Of a DNA stretch of 64,000 bases, positions 8,939 through 17,253 are shown piece after piece. A program made the position numbers and the translations under genes. Where the stretch lies: NCBI RefSeq assembly GCF_014647155.1, contig NZ_BMOQ01000004.1, positions 186,001-250,000 of the forward strand, in the 5' to 3' direction. Source of the stretch: Halarchaeum nitratireducens. Lineage in GTDB: Archaea > Halobacteriota > Halobacteria > Halobacteriales > Halobacteriaceae. The notes under the pieces were generated by a model. That model was not told the origin of the DNA, did no database searches, and saw only the letters and a program-made list of their open reading frames with translations. Each line of letters opens with the position of its first letter. Within the stretch, counting starts at the first letter, position 1.

Positions 8939-9244
8939 TCAGCGCCGGATCTCGAACCCCGTGATCCCCTCCGGGGCCTCGGACGCCACGTCGACGCCCT
9001 CGACCGACGCGGCGGGGCTCCCGGTCTCGCACCACTCGACCATCGCCTCGACGGCGTCTCCGGGGCCCTCGAAGACGGCCTCCACGCGCCCGTCGTCGAG
9101 GTTCCGCACCCACCCGTCCACGCCGCGCTCGCGCGCCGCGTCGCGGGTGCTCGCCCGGTAGAAGACGCCCTGCACGCGCCCGGTGACGTGGACGTGCGCG
9201 CGCACTCGGCCGTCGTCACTCGTCGCTCGCTCGTCGTCGCTCAT
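8939..9244 (-). CDS. acyP: Acylphosphatase
   Basis: A 101-residue protein with a short acidic extension, then the complete acylphosphatase domain. It contains VTGRVQGVFYRASTRDAA, with the catalytic Arg, and GWVRNLDDGRVEAVFEG, with the catalytic Asn. It hydrolyses acyl phosphates such as carbamoyl or 1,3-bisphosphoglyceric phosphate. It lies immediately upstream of hflX on the same strand. Confidence 0.93.
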   Translation of the reverse strand: MSDDERATSDDGRVRAHVHVTGRVQGVFYRASTRDAARERGVDGWVRNLDDGRVEAVFEGPGDAVEAMVEWCETGSPAASVEGVDVASEAPEGITGFEIRR

Positions 9245-9269
9245 GGCCGGACGCTCGACCGCCGGCCAC

Positions 9270-10169
9270 TTAGCTCCCGTCCACGTCGTCGCCGCTCCGG
9301 AGATAATGGAAGACGTACGTCTGCGTGTATCCCGCGTTCGAGCCGAACGCCTCGCGGATCGCGCGCGATGTCTCGGCGTAGTTCCCCCTCGCGCAGTCGG
9401 GATAATACTCCTCGATGGCCGTGCGAATCCAGGTGTCCAGCGGGACGGCGTCGCGGTGGCCGAGCGAGAAGAGCGCGACGCAGTCCGCGACCTTGTCGCC
9501 GACGCCGACGAACCCCTTCAGGGCCTCGCGGGTCGTCTCGAGGTCCTCGCCGCGGACGTCCGACTCGGTCAGCTCGCCCGAGGCGACCAGCTTCGCCGTC
9601 CGGGCGACGTACGGCGCGCGGTAGCCGAGGCGTAACTCCCGGAGGTCGTCCTCGCTCGCGTCGGCGAGCGCGTCGGGCGTCGGGACGGCGTGATACGTCC
9701 GGCCGTCGAACGTTATCGTCTCGCCGTACGCCTCGCGGAGCGCCGCCTGCATGGCGAAGATCCGTCCGACGCGCATCTGCGCCGAGCAGATGAAGGAGAC
9801 GAGACAGCCGAAGAAGGGATCGCGGACGATCCGCAACCCCCAGTACCGCTCGTAGGCCGCACGGATCAGGTCGTCGTCGCTCGCCCCCTCGCGGATCGCG
9901 GGGAGGTCGTCGTCGAGCGCGAGGAGGTCGAACAGACGCGACTCGGCGTCCGTCGTGCTCTCCCACTCCAACAGGCCGTCGCGCTGGCGGACGCGGATCA
10001 CCTCCCCGTCGACGACGGTGCTGTACCACGCGTCACCGCCGCGGGCGCCGTCAGCGGCGTACGTCGCGTCGTCCTCACGGGTCCAGAGGTAGGTCTGGCC
10101 GCTCTCCAGCGTCGCCTGCAGGTCGAAGCCGCCGGCGAGGTCGGCGAGCGGCACCGAACCGGTTCGCAT
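9270..10169 (-). CDS. 8-oxoguanine DNA glycosylase / AP lyase (OGG1-type)
   Basis: A 299-residue HhH-GPD protein for base excision repair. The N-terminal OGG domain (FDLQATLESGQTYLW) is followed by the helix-hairpin-helix GFVGVGDKVADCVALF, with the catalytic Lys after VGD, and PLDTWI, with the catalytic Asp. Ile-Cys-Ser-Ala-Gln near residue 132 is the family signature. The start is ATG 10169 (MRTGSVPLADL). The gene is preceded by a divergent or unlinked short intergenic stretch and ends 25 bp before the acylphosphatase start. Confidence 0.9.
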   Translation of the reverse strand: MRTGSVPLADLAGGFDLQATLESGQTYLWTREDDATYAADGARGGDAWYSTVVDGEVIRVRQRDGLLEWESTTDAESRLFDLLALDDDLPAIREGASDDDLIRAAYERYWGLRIVRDPFFGCLVSFICSAQMRVGRIFAMQAALREAYGETITFDGRTYHAVPTPDALADASEDDLRELRLGYRAPYVARTAKLVASGELTESDVRGEDLETTREALKGFVGVGDKVADCVALFSLGHRDAVPLDTWIRTAIEEYYPDCARGNYAETSRAIREAFGSNAGYTQTYVFHYLRSGDDVDGS

Positions 10170-10272
10170 TGCGTACGCTCGGTTTCGCGGGGGCCAAAGC
10201 GTGTCGGTTTCGTCCGCGAGAACAGCCGTCGCTACGCGGTACGTGGATACGGACCCGGCTCGTCGTCGGGTT

Positions 10273-10515
10273 TCAGTCGGCCTGCGCCGCGACTTTCTCC
10301 GTTCCCTCCTCGGAGTCCATCGCGGTCGTGATGTCGTCGGCCAGCGCGAAAACAGCCGCCTTGTGGTCGGTCTTCGATTTGTGGATCGATGTCGGTCGAA
10401 TGCCCAGTTCTTCGTAGCCGTCGAGGTCCAGGGAGGTCTCGCCCTCACACTTCGCGTAGTAGTTACCTACCTCTGCGAGAAGCCCGTGAAGGTGGATGAG
10501 CTCCTGTTTCTTCAT
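10273..10515 (-). CDS. UPF0058 family protein
   Basis: An 80-residue protein with the family N-terminus MKKQELIHLHGLLAEV and the PTSIHKSKTDHKAAVF segment. UPF0058 proteins are small, archaeal, mostly helical and without known function. Haloarchaea often carry several copies. The promoter region upstream contains an unusual 15-bp perfect palindrome (10556-10570). Confidence 0.88.
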   Translation of the reverse strand: MKKQELIHLHGLLAEVGNYYAKCEGETSLDLDGYEELGIRPTSIHKSKTDHKAAVFALADDITTAMDSEEGTEKVAAQAD

Positions 10516-10555
10516 GACATCACTCCCTATCGCCCGGAGGGTTATAGTATTATCT

Positions 10556-10570
10556 TGATAACTGTTATCA
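10556..10570. promoter_or_regulatory. 15-bp perfect palindrome, candidate operator
   Basis: TGATAACTGTTATCA is a perfect palindrome with a single central base. It lies 41-55 bp upstream of the UPF0058 start, just outside an AT-rich stretch (ATAATACTATAA on the minus strand, 10541-10552) that looks like the TATA element. A regulator bound here would sit over the BRE/TFB site. It is also 89 bp upstream of aIF2-beta on the other strand. The inverted repeat is directly visible; its function as an operator is inferred. Confidence 0.45.
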
Positions 10571-10658
10571 CACGGTTATTCGGGCCGCAGAACGCGAGAG
10601 ACGGCGATCGGGTAGTCGGGCTGAAACGCTTTTAGGCCGCCGGCGTTTCGGTCCGTCC

Positions 10659-11057
10659 ATGGGATACGACGAGCAACTCGATCGGGCGATGACGGAGAAA
10701 TCCGAGATCGACGCCGACGAGTCGCGCTTCGACGTTCCGGACCCGAACGTCCGCATCGAGGGCAACTTCACCGTCTACGAGAACTTCCAGGCGACCCTCG
10801 AACGCCTCGACCGCCAGCAGCGCCACGTCCTCCAGTTCATCCAGAACGACCTCGGGACGGCCGCGCAGATCGACGAGAACGGCCGCGTGCGTCTCACCGG
10901 GGAGTTCGACGGCGACCGGATCGCCGAGGCGCTCGACGACTACGTCGAGCGCTACGTCCGCTGCCCGGAGTGTGGCCTCCCGGACACGAACCTCGTCGAG
11001 GAGAACGACACGACGCACCTGCAGTGCGACGCCTGCGGTGCACGCACGCCCGTCTGA
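10659..11057 (+). CDS. Translation initiation factor aIF2 subunit beta
   Basis: A 132-residue protein. It has the N-terminal helix, the central alpha/beta domain (NVRIEGNFTVYENF, then HVLQFIQNDLGTAAQID) and the C-terminal zinc ribbon with C-x2-C pairs at CPEC and CDAC. It is part of the heterotrimeric aIF2 that brings initiator tRNA to the ribosome. TTTTAG at 10629-10634 is a TATA-like element about 25-30 bp before the start, consistent with a leaderless transcript. Confidence 0.95.
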   Translation: MGYDEQLDRAMTEKSEIDADESRFDVPDPNVRIEGNFTVYENFQATLERLDRQQRHVLQFIQNDLGTAAQIDENGRVRLTGEFDGDRIAEALDDYVERYVRCPECGLPDTNLVEENDTTHLQCDACGARTPV

Positions 11058-11064
11058 ACGCGCC

Positions 11065-11250
11065 TTAGGACTGCAGCCGTTTCAGGTTCTCCAGGTCGCG
11101 CTCGGTGCGCATGAACTCGCTCGTCCGGTAGGTCGCCGCGCAGCCCGGACAGTCGAAGTTCTCATCGGACGCCGGGAGGTCGTTCGGCGACTCCTCCCAC
11201 TGCTTCGTGCAGTCGGGGCACAGCAGTTGGACGTAGGCTTCGTTCGGCAT
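11065..11250 (-). CDS. Small zinc-ribbon protein
   Basis: A 61-residue protein with CPDC near residue 11 and CPGC near residue 34, forming a single zinc ribbon. It ends with an Arg/Glu-rich helix (RTERDLENLKRLQ). Its family is conserved in haloarchaea, but I do not recognise a function. It is convergent with aIF2-beta (7 bp gap) and has a clean ATG followed by MPNEAYVQLLCP. Confidence 0.75.
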   Translation of the reverse strand: MPNEAYVQLLCPDCTKQWEESPNDLPASDENFDCPGCAATYRTSEFMRTERDLENLKRLQS

Positions 11251-11297
11251 ACCCGTGAACTGGGCGGGCTGGCGAAAAAAAGGTACTGGCGAACGGT

Positions 11298-11690
11298 TCA
11301 GTAGTACGACTCGTCTCCGAGGAGTTCGAAGAGGTCGTCGTAGTCGGCGGGGAGCTGCGCGGTGACGTCGTCGAGCTCCGACTCCGGGACGGCGTCCGCG
11401 ACGACGTCGACGACGACCTTCGCGTAGAAGGCCGCCTCGGCGGGGTCGACGCGAGCGCGCTGCGAGACGCGCGCGACGTACTCGTCGAAGTCGAAGAGCT
11501 GGCCGGAGTCGGCCGCGTGGAGGAAGCGGTCGATCTCCATCGGGAGCGGCCCGGCGAGGTCGGCGGCTTCGTCCGCTTGGAGGCGCTCGCCGAGCGTCTC
11601 CAGGACCGCCCGCGTCGCTCGGATGGCCTCGCCTCGGGAGGCGAGTTCGAGTCGATGCTGGACGTCGCCGACGAATTCGTCGTGGTCCAT
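11298..11690 (-). CDS. DUF2267 domain protein
   Basis: A 130-residue all-helical acidic protein. The start MDHDEFVGDVQHRLEL, the paired repeats of about 60 residues (RATRAVLETLGERL and EAAFYAKVVVDVVAD) and the RVSQRARVDPAEA segment identify DUF2267. In haloarchaea these small proteins occur near stress and membrane genes. No enzymatic motif is visible. Confidence 0.85.
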   Translation of the reverse strand: MDHDEFVGDVQHRLELASRGEAIRATRAVLETLGERLQADEAADLAGPLPMEIDRFLHAADSGQLFDFDEYVARVSQRARVDPAEAAFYAKVVVDVVADAVPESELDDVTAQLPADYDDLFELLGDESYY

Positions 11691-11755
11691 GCGCTTCGAC
11701 GATACCGGCGCGTCTCGCCTAAGGATGGCGGCCGTCGGGACACCTGTTCACCGAG

Positions 11756-12040
11756 TCACTCGGTGAACAAGTGTCCCTCCGTCGGGACGTCGAAGAGGCC
11801 GATCCGAGCCCCGGCGTCCAGCCACGCGTGGCCGTAGCTGAACGCGGCGAGGGCGTTCACGGGGTCGTCGTGCTCGCGGAAGTGGCGACCGTCCTCGAGG
11901 TACGAGCGCGCCATCTCCTCGTACTCGTCGGTGGCGTCGGCGAGCGGCGTCCCCTCGGGTGCGACCGGCTCGGCCGCCGCGAGCGCTTCGGCGAGCAGCG
12001 CCTCGTAGCGATCCGTCTTCTCGGCGAGGTCGGCGGGCAT
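11756..12040 (-). CDS. DUF357 family protein
   Basis: A 94-residue helical protein. It begins MPADLAEKTDRYEALLAEAL and contains the conserved ARSYLEDGRHF and DPVNALAAFSYGHAWLDAGARIG segments of DUF357. The second helix pair resembles HEPN/TPR-like bundles. Function is not established. The start is ATG 12040; an in-frame upstream codon would add 18 basic residues unlike the rest. Confidence 0.85.
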   Translation of the reverse strand: MPADLAEKTDRYEALLAEALAAAEPVAPEGTPLADATDEYEEMARSYLEDGRHFREHDDPVNALAAFSYGHAWLDAGARIGLFDVPTEGHLFTE

Positions 12041-12185
12041 ACCCCTACTGCGTCGCCCGCTCGGGGTAAGGATATCGTCGTGGCCTCCGTGCACTCGCTT
12101 TTTCCGCCTCGCTCGTGCGCACGCGACACCGGCCAGCCTCCCGGGTGGCGCAACCTACAAGCCCCCGAGCCACGTTCTAGCGGGT

Positions 12186-13511
12186 ATGAGCGATCATCCC
12201 CGCGTAGAGATTTACACGAAGACGGACTGCCCGTACTGTGAGAAGGCCAAGGACCTCTTCGACAGTAAGGGCGTGGACTACGTGACGTACAACGTCACGG
12301 GCGACGAGGAGCGCTTCGAGGAGATGAAAGAGCGCGCGAACGGCCGCGAGACCGCCCCCGAGGTCTTCATCGACGACGAACTCATCGGCGGCTGGGACGA
12401 CACCTCCGCGCTCGACGCGACGGGCGCCCTCGACGAGAAGCTCGGGATCGCCGAGGAGACCGACGACGTCGTCGAGCACCGGAACCTCATCATCACCGGG
12501 ACGGGCATCGCGGCGCTCACCGCCGGCATCTACGCGGCGCGCTCCGACAACGACCCGTTGCTCTTCGAGGGCGACGAGCCCGGGGGCCAGCTCACCCTCA
12601 CCAGCGAAGTCGACAACTACCCCGGCTTCCCCGAGGGGATCAACGGCACGACGCTCGTCAACGACATGAAAGAGCAGGCCAAGCGCTTCGGCGCCGAACT
12701 CGAACACGGGATCGTCGCCTCCGTCGACGACGGTGTCCGCCCCTTCCGCGTCACGCTGGAGAACGGCGACGTCTACACCGCCGACGCCGTCATCGCCGCC
12801 TCGGGCGCGTCGGCCCGAACGCTCGGAATCCCCGGCGAGGACGAACTGATGGGGTACGGCGTCTCGACGTGCGCGACGTGTGACGGCGCGTTCTTCCGCG
12901 GCGAGGACATGGTCGTCGTCGGCGGCGGCGACGCCGCGGCCGAGGAGGCCGTCTTCCTCACGAAGTTCGCCGAGACCGTCTACCTCGTCCACCGCCGCGA
13001 CGAACTGCGCGCGGAGGACTACTGGGAGAACCGCGTGCGGGAGCACGTCGAGTCGGGGGACATCGAAGTCCTCTGGAACACGGAGGCCACCGAGATCCAC
13101 GGGAGCCCGCAGGACGGCGTCGACAGCGTCGACCTCGTCTACCACCCCGAGGGGCACCCGACGGCGAAGCTCGACGACGCGCAGACCGAGGAGCGCGCGC
13201 TCGACGTCGGCGCCTTCTTCGTCGCCATCGGCCACACGCCGAACACGTCCTACCTCGAAGAGACGGGCGTCGAACTCGACGACGAGGGGTACCTCCGCAC
13301 GCAGGGCGGCCACGGCGCCGGTCAGACGAAGACCGACGTCGAGGGCATCTTCGGTGCGGGCGACGTCGTCGACTTCCACTACCAGCAGGCCGTGACGGCC
13401 GCCGGGATGGGGTCGAAGGCCGCGCTCGACGCCGACGAGTACCTCGAAGGCGCACTCTCCGGCGCCACCGGCGAAGCCGAGGGGAGCGCCGAAGCGCCCG
13501 CGGACGACTAG
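12186..13511 (+). CDS. Glutaredoxin-thioredoxin reductase fusion flavoprotein
   Basis: A 441-residue fusion. Residues 1-85 are a glutaredoxin domain with active-site CPYC (Cys15, Cys18) and the cis-Pro region TAPEVFIDD. Residues about 98-420 are a low-molecular-weight thioredoxin reductase. It has an FAD-binding GTGIAALTAG near 104, redox CATC (Cys229, Cys232), NAD(P)-binding VVGGGDAAAE near 245, HRRDELR (an NADPH-type motif) and C-terminal FGAGDV. The N-terminal module could be a built-in substrate of the reductase. Haloarchaea lack glutathione and use gamma-glutamylcysteine, and gshA is 2.6 kb downstream. The C-terminal tail is acidic and Ala-rich. Confidence 0.9.
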   Translation: MSDHPRVEIYTKTDCPYCEKAKDLFDSKGVDYVTYNVTGDEERFEEMKERANGRETAPEVFIDDELIGGWDDTSALDATGALDEKLGIAEETDDVVEHRNLIITGTGIAALTAGIYAARSDNDPLLFEGDEPGGQLTLTSEVDNYPGFPEGINGTTLVNDMKEQAKRFGAELEHGIVASVDDGVRPFRVTLENGDVYTADAVIAASGASARTLGIPGEDELMGYGVSTCATCDGAFFRGEDMVVVGGGDAAAEEAVFLTKFAETVYLVHRRDELRAEDYWENRVREHVESGDIEVLWNTEATEIHGSPQDGVDSVDLVYHPEGHPTAKLDDAQTEERALDVGAFFVAIGHTPNTSYLEETGVELDDEGYLRTQGGHGAGQTKTDVEGIFGAGDVVDFHYQQAVTAAGMGSKAALDADEYLEGALSGATGEAEGSAEAPADD

Positions 13512-13655
13512 CGCGGTCCCGACGACGAGAGGACCGCGTCGTAGAACGGGCGTAAGCGAGTGACGCGAGCAGCGCGATCGTTACGCGATCGCGTTTACGC
13601 GAACGACGAATCCGTGAACAGCGCGATCACGTAGCCGCCACCTTCGCGCGAACGG

Positions 13656-14234
13656 TCACGAACCGGGGAGGATGTCGCCGAGTGCGGCACCGACGGCGGT
13701 CGGCGCCCACGCGACCGCGACGACGCACGCCGAGAGCCACGGCTCGGCCGTCCAGTCGACCTGTCCCCACCCCGTGAAGAGGAGTGTGGTGACGCCCATC
13801 GAGATGGTGACGACGCCCGCGAGACGACGGGGGATGACGCCGAAAATCGGGTTCTTGACGCGGACGTCCTGAATCTCCGCGACGTAGAGGATGCCGTACA
13901 CCATCGCGACGGTCGCACAGAGGGTCCCGAACAGGTGGCCGACGTGCGCCGCCACGTAAGCGCCGACGTCGTGCGTTCCGCCTTCGACGACCATCGGGAT
14001 GGCGAAGAGGACGCTCCCGAGCGCGGCCTCCGCGGCGTCCGCGCGGTCGAATCCGCGGATGACGCGCCCGAACGTCCCGCCATATCGGAGCTCGACCGCG
14101 GTCTCCATCGCCTCCGCGACCGCCTCGCGGGCCTCCTCGCTCTCGACGTGCGCTTCGAGCGCTTCGAGGTCGTCCATGAGGTCGGAGACGTCCGCGCCGT
14201 CGTCATCGTCGTCGTCCGTCGCCGTATCGCCCAT
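13656..14234 (-). CDS. DUF2391 family membrane protein
   Basis: A protein of 192 residues when started at ATG 14234. An acidic coiled N-terminus (DDDDDDGADVSDLMDDLEAL) is followed by four to five hydrophobic segments in residues about 70-190, with RVKNPIFGVIPRRLAG and TTLLFTGWGQVDW between them. This matches the haloarchaeal DUF2391 integral membrane family of unknown function. An ATG at 14300 is in frame but would leave only 8 bp to the divergent gene, so the inner start is preferred. Confidence 0.82.
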   Translation of the reverse strand: MGDTATDDDDDDGADVSDLMDDLEALEAHVESEEAREAVAEAMETAVELRYGGTFGRVIRGFDRADAAEAALGSVLFAIPMVVEGGTHDVGAYVAAHVGHLFGTLCATVAMVYGILYVAEIQDVRVKNPIFGVIPRRLAGVVTISMGVTTLLFTGWGQVDWTAEPWLSACVVAVAWAPTAVGAALGDILPGS

Positions 14235-14308
14235 GTCCTCGATGACGGCGCGCCGATACAAAAAGTCGGCCGCCACGCCCTTGTCTCCCGAGCCGTTCAC
14301 CGCCGCAC

Positions 14309-14494
14309 ATGCCCGAGTATCCGAAGCCGCACGAACTGGAGACCGGGATGACCGTCGAGATCGAGCGCGGTGCGAACAGGGAACCGATCATCGGCGAGAT
14401 CGGTGCGGTGATCGGTGAGGCCGACCCGACGGGGGCGGACGTGAAGCTGAAGTCCGGCGCTCGCGGTCGCGTCCGGAAGGTCACGCACCAGTAA
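14309..14494 (+). CDS. YwbE-like protein (DUF2196)
   Basis: A 61-residue protein consisting of one small beta barrel: GMTVEIERGANREPIIGEIGAV followed by GADVKLKSGARGRVRKV. This is the YwbE/DUF2196 pattern. Function is unknown; the basic SGARGRVRKV face suggests nucleic acid contact, which is inference only. It is divergent from the DUF2391 gene and 63 bp upstream of nop5. Confidence 0.8.
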   Translation: MPEYPKPHELETGMTVEIERGANREPIIGEIGAVIGEADPTGADVKLKSGARGRVRKVTHQ

Positions 14495-14557
14495 CGTCCC
14501 GTCTCCGCCGCCCCGCGTTCGGGAACGCCTATACGACCGGGCGGCATAGCCCGGCGC

Positions 14558-15421
14558 ATGACCGAACAGACGCCCGCGGGTGACGCGGGCTGGTTCGCCG
14601 GTGTCGAGCGCGACGACACCGACGCCGCGGCCGCGGCGATACGCGAGGGCCGCGCGGACGCGCCCGCCGACTGGCCGGAGCGAGCGCTCGACGCCGGATT
14701 CGCGGCCGACGCCGACGACTACTACGACGCGCTTCACGAGGCGACGGTGGCGGCGACGCGCCGCGCCGTTCGGGAGGCCGAGTCTGCCGACGACAGGCAG
14801 CTCGTCCACGCGATCCGCGCGATGGACGACCTCGCGTCGACGACGAACGAACTCGCCGAGCGCGTCGCGGAGTGGGGCGGCACGCTCGACGACGAACCCG
14901 GGACGGGCGTGGCCTACGCCCGCGATCTGGCGGCCCGCGATCCCGAGACGGCGGCCGAGGAGCGCGTCGTCTCGCTCGCGGCGCGGGTCGTGGCCCTCGC
15001 CGACGAACGCGACGCCGAACGGGAGTTCCTCGAACGGACGGTCTCGACGGTCGCGCCGAACCTCGCGTCGATGGCCGGCCCGGTCCTCGCCGCGCGCCTG
15101 ATCGAACTCGCGGGCGGTCTGGAGTCCCTCGCCAAGATGCCCTCGGGCACCGTGCAGGTGCTCGGCGCGGAGGACGCGCTGTTCGCGCACCTTCGCGGAA
15201 ACGCCCCCTCGCCGAAGCACGGCGTCATCTACACCCACGAGTACGTCCGGGGCACCCACCCGGACGAGCGCGGGTCGGCCGCGCGAGCGCTCGCCGGCAA
15301 GCTGACGATCGGCGCGCGGATCGACCACTACGCGGGCGACTACCGCCCCGAGGTCGAGGCCGAACTCGACGAACGCATCGAGACGATCCGCGCGCGACGC
15401 GACGACGGAGGCGCGAAATGA
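14558..15421 (+). CDS. Nop5/Nop56/Nop58 C/D-box RNP core protein
   Basis: A 287-residue protein. An N-terminal fibrillarin-binding region is followed by a coiled coil (residues about 60-160) and the Nop domain, with APNLASMAGPVLAARLIELAGGL near 168 and the conserved PSGTVQVLGAEDALFAHL and PKHGVIYTHEYV. It lacks the Lys-rich tail of eukaryotic Nop58, as usual in haloarchaea. It scaffolds the box C/D RNP that guides 2'-O-methylation. Its stop overlaps the fibrillarin start as ATGA. Confidence 0.95.
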   Translation: MTEQTPAGDAGWFAGVERDDTDAAAAAIREGRADAPADWPERALDAGFAADADDYYDALHEATVAATRRAVREAESADDRQLVHAIRAMDDLASTTNELAERVAEWGGTLDDEPGTGVAYARDLAARDPETAAEERVVSLAARVVALADERDAEREFLERTVSTVAPNLASMAGPVLAARLIELAGGLESLAKMPSGTVQVLGAEDALFAHLRGNAPSPKHGVIYTHEYVRGTHPDERGSAARALAGKLTIGARIDHYAGDYRPEVEAELDERIETIRARRDDGGAK

Positions 15422-16062
15422 GCGACGACGACCCCGACCTCCCGGCGGGCGTCGCGCGCCGCGACTTCGGCGACGGACCCGCGCTCGCCACGCGCGGCGA
15501 GTCGGTCTACGGCGAACCCACTGGCGACGGCTGGCGGCGCTGGGACCCGCACCGCTCGAAGCTCGGCGCGACGATCGAGAAGGGACTCGACACCGGTCTC
15601 AGCGCGGACGCCTCCGTCCTCTACCTCGGCGCGGCGAACGGGACGACGGTGAGTCACGTCGCGGACGTCGCCGGACCGACGTACGCCGTCGAGTTCGCGC
15701 CGCGCTCCGCCCGCGACCTGCTCGGCGTGTGTGACACCCGGTCGAACCTCTTCCCCCTGCTGAAGGACGCCCGCAAACCGGAGACGTACGCGCACGTCGT
15801 CGAAGCGGATCTGGACGTGCTCGTACAGGACGTCGCCACCCGGGGCCAAGCGCGCGTCGCGGTCGAGAACGCGCGGTTCCTCGCCGACGACGGACGTCTC
15901 GTCCTCGCGGTCAAGGCCCGGAGCGAGGACGTCACCGCGGCTCCCGAAGCGGTCTTCGACGAGGCGCTCGCCGACCTTCGGGAGGCCTACGACGTGCTCG
16001 CGCGCACACCCCTCGAACCGTACCACGACGACCACCTCGCGGTGGTCGCGACCCCGCGCTGA
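15418..16062 (+). CDS. flpA: Fibrillarin-like rRNA/tRNA 2'-O-methyltransferase
   Basis: A 214-residue SAM-dependent methyltransferase, the catalytic subunit of archaeal box C/D RNPs. Motifs are RSKLGATIEKGL, VLYLGAANGTTVSHVAD (SAM binding), YAVEFAPRSARDLL and the LVLAVKARSED strand. The Lys-Asp-Lys-His type catalytic set is placed at positions consistent with the family (KLGA, EADLDVLVQDV, KARS, and YHDDH near the end). It is translationally coupled to nop5 through a 4-bp overlap. Confidence 0.95.
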   Translation: MSDDDPDLPAGVARRDFGDGPALATRGESVYGEPTGDGWRRWDPHRSKLGATIEKGLDTGLSADASVLYLGAANGTTVSHVADVAGPTYAVEFAPRSARDLLGVCDTRSNLFPLLKDARKPETYAHVVEADLDVLVQDVATRGQARVAVENARFLADDGRLVLAVKARSEDVTAAPEAVFDEALADLREAYDVLARTPLEPYHDDHLAVVATPR

Positions 16063-16078
16063 GGGCCGCCTTCGGTAC

Positions 16079-16085
16079 TTATAAA
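16079..16085 (+). promoter_or_regulatory. TATA box for gshA
   Basis: TTATAAA lies 26-32 bp before the gshA ATG at 16111, in otherwise GC-rich DNA. This spacing is that of a haloarchaeal leaderless transcript, so gshA probably has its own promoter although it is only 48 bp from the fibrillarin stop. Confidence 0.6.
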
Positions 16086-16110
16086 CTCGCCCCTCTCGAA
16101 GGCCGGGTGA

Positions 16111-17184
16111 ATGACGACGGGTTCGCCGGACGCGTTCAGTGAGCTCGGGACGCTCGGCGTCGAGGAGGAGTTCTTCCTCGTCGACGCCGGTGGGCGTCCG
16201 ACGGCGGGCAGCGACACGCTCGTGTACGAGGCCGACCCCCCGGAACTCTTGGCCGACCGCGTCGACCACGAGCTGTTCAAGTTCGTCGTCGAGACGCAGA
16301 CGCCGAAACTCGACGGGGTCGAGGACGCCGGTGCGGCGATCCGTGACGTCCGGGAGGCGCTCGTCTCCTACGCGGCCGAGCACGGGTACGGCGTCGCCGC
16401 CGCCGGCCTCCACCCGGGCGCGCGCTGGCGCGACCACGAACACGCCGAGAAACCCCGGTACCGATCGCAACTCGATCGCATCCAGTACCCCCAACACCGG
16501 AACACGACCGCGGGGCTCCACGTCCACGTCGGCGTCGACGACGCCGATAAGGCGATGTGGATCGCCAACGAGATCCGGTGGTACCTCCCCGTGATGCTCG
16601 CGCTCTCCGCGAACTCGCCCTTCTGGAACGGCCACGACACGGGTCTCGCCTCGGCCCGCGCGAAGGTCTTCGAGAACCTCCCGAACACGGGGATGCCGAC
16701 GGCGTTCGACTCGTACGCCGAGTTCGACGCCTTCGAGGAGCGGATGGTCGAACACGGATCGATGGAGGACCGCGGCGAGATCTGGTGGGACGTCCGCCCC
16801 CACTCGGGACACGGCACGGTCGAGGTTCGCGCGCCCGACGCCCAGCACGACCCCGCGGTCGTCGAGGCGTTCGTCCGCTACGTCCACGCGCTCGTGCTCG
16901 ACCTCGCGGAGCGCTACGCGGACGGCGAGACGGGGTACGGCCACCGACGCGAGCTCCTCGACGAGAACAAGTGGCGCGCGACGCGCCACGGCCACGACGC
17001 CTCGTTTATCGCCCGCAGCGGCGAGGACACGGTGACGCTCGGTGACGTCGTCGAGCGTGAGTGCGACCGCCTCGGCGTCACGGGCATCCGCGACGTCTAC
17101 GAGGCCGAGAGCGGCGCGGCGTTCCAGCGGCGCGTCCGCGACACCGAGGGGGCGCGCGCGCTCTACGACGCCATCCGGCTCTGA
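16111..17184 (+). CDS. gshA: Glutamate-cysteine ligase GshA
   Basis: A 357-residue protein of the GCS2 (YbdK-like) family that makes gamma-glutamylcysteine, the main low-molecular-weight thiol of haloarchaea. Motifs are [11 protein letters not shown] near residue 14, VVETQTP near 59, GLHPGARW near 95, the metal/ATP site [14 protein letters not shown] near 128, LSANSPFW near 166 and [19 protein letters not shown] near 227. The following step to glutathione is absent in this group. The fused glutaredoxin-reductase 2.6 kb upstream may act in the same thiol system. Confidence 0.93.
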   Translation: MTTGSPDAFSELGTLGVEEEFFLVDAGGRPTAGSDTLVYEADPPELLADRVDHELFKFVVETQTPKLDGVEDAGAAIRDVREALVSYAAEHGYGVAAAGLHPGARWRDHEHAEKPRYRSQLDRIQYPQHRNTTAGLHVHVGVDDADKAMWIANEIRWYLPVMLALSANSPFWNGHDTGLASARAKVFENLPNTGMPTAFDSYAEFDAFEERMVEHGSMEDRGEIWWDVRPHSGHGTVEVRAPDAQHDPAVVEAFVRYVHALVLDLAERYADGETGYGHRRELLDENKWRATRHGHDASFIARSGEDTVTLGDVVERECDRLGVTGIRDVYEAESGAAFQRRVRDTEGARALYDAIRL

Positions 17185-17253
17185 GGCGAGCGAGGACGGG
17201 GCGAGCAGGAGGTTTTTACGCTCCCGGGGCTTGTGTTCTCCCGAGAACGACAT

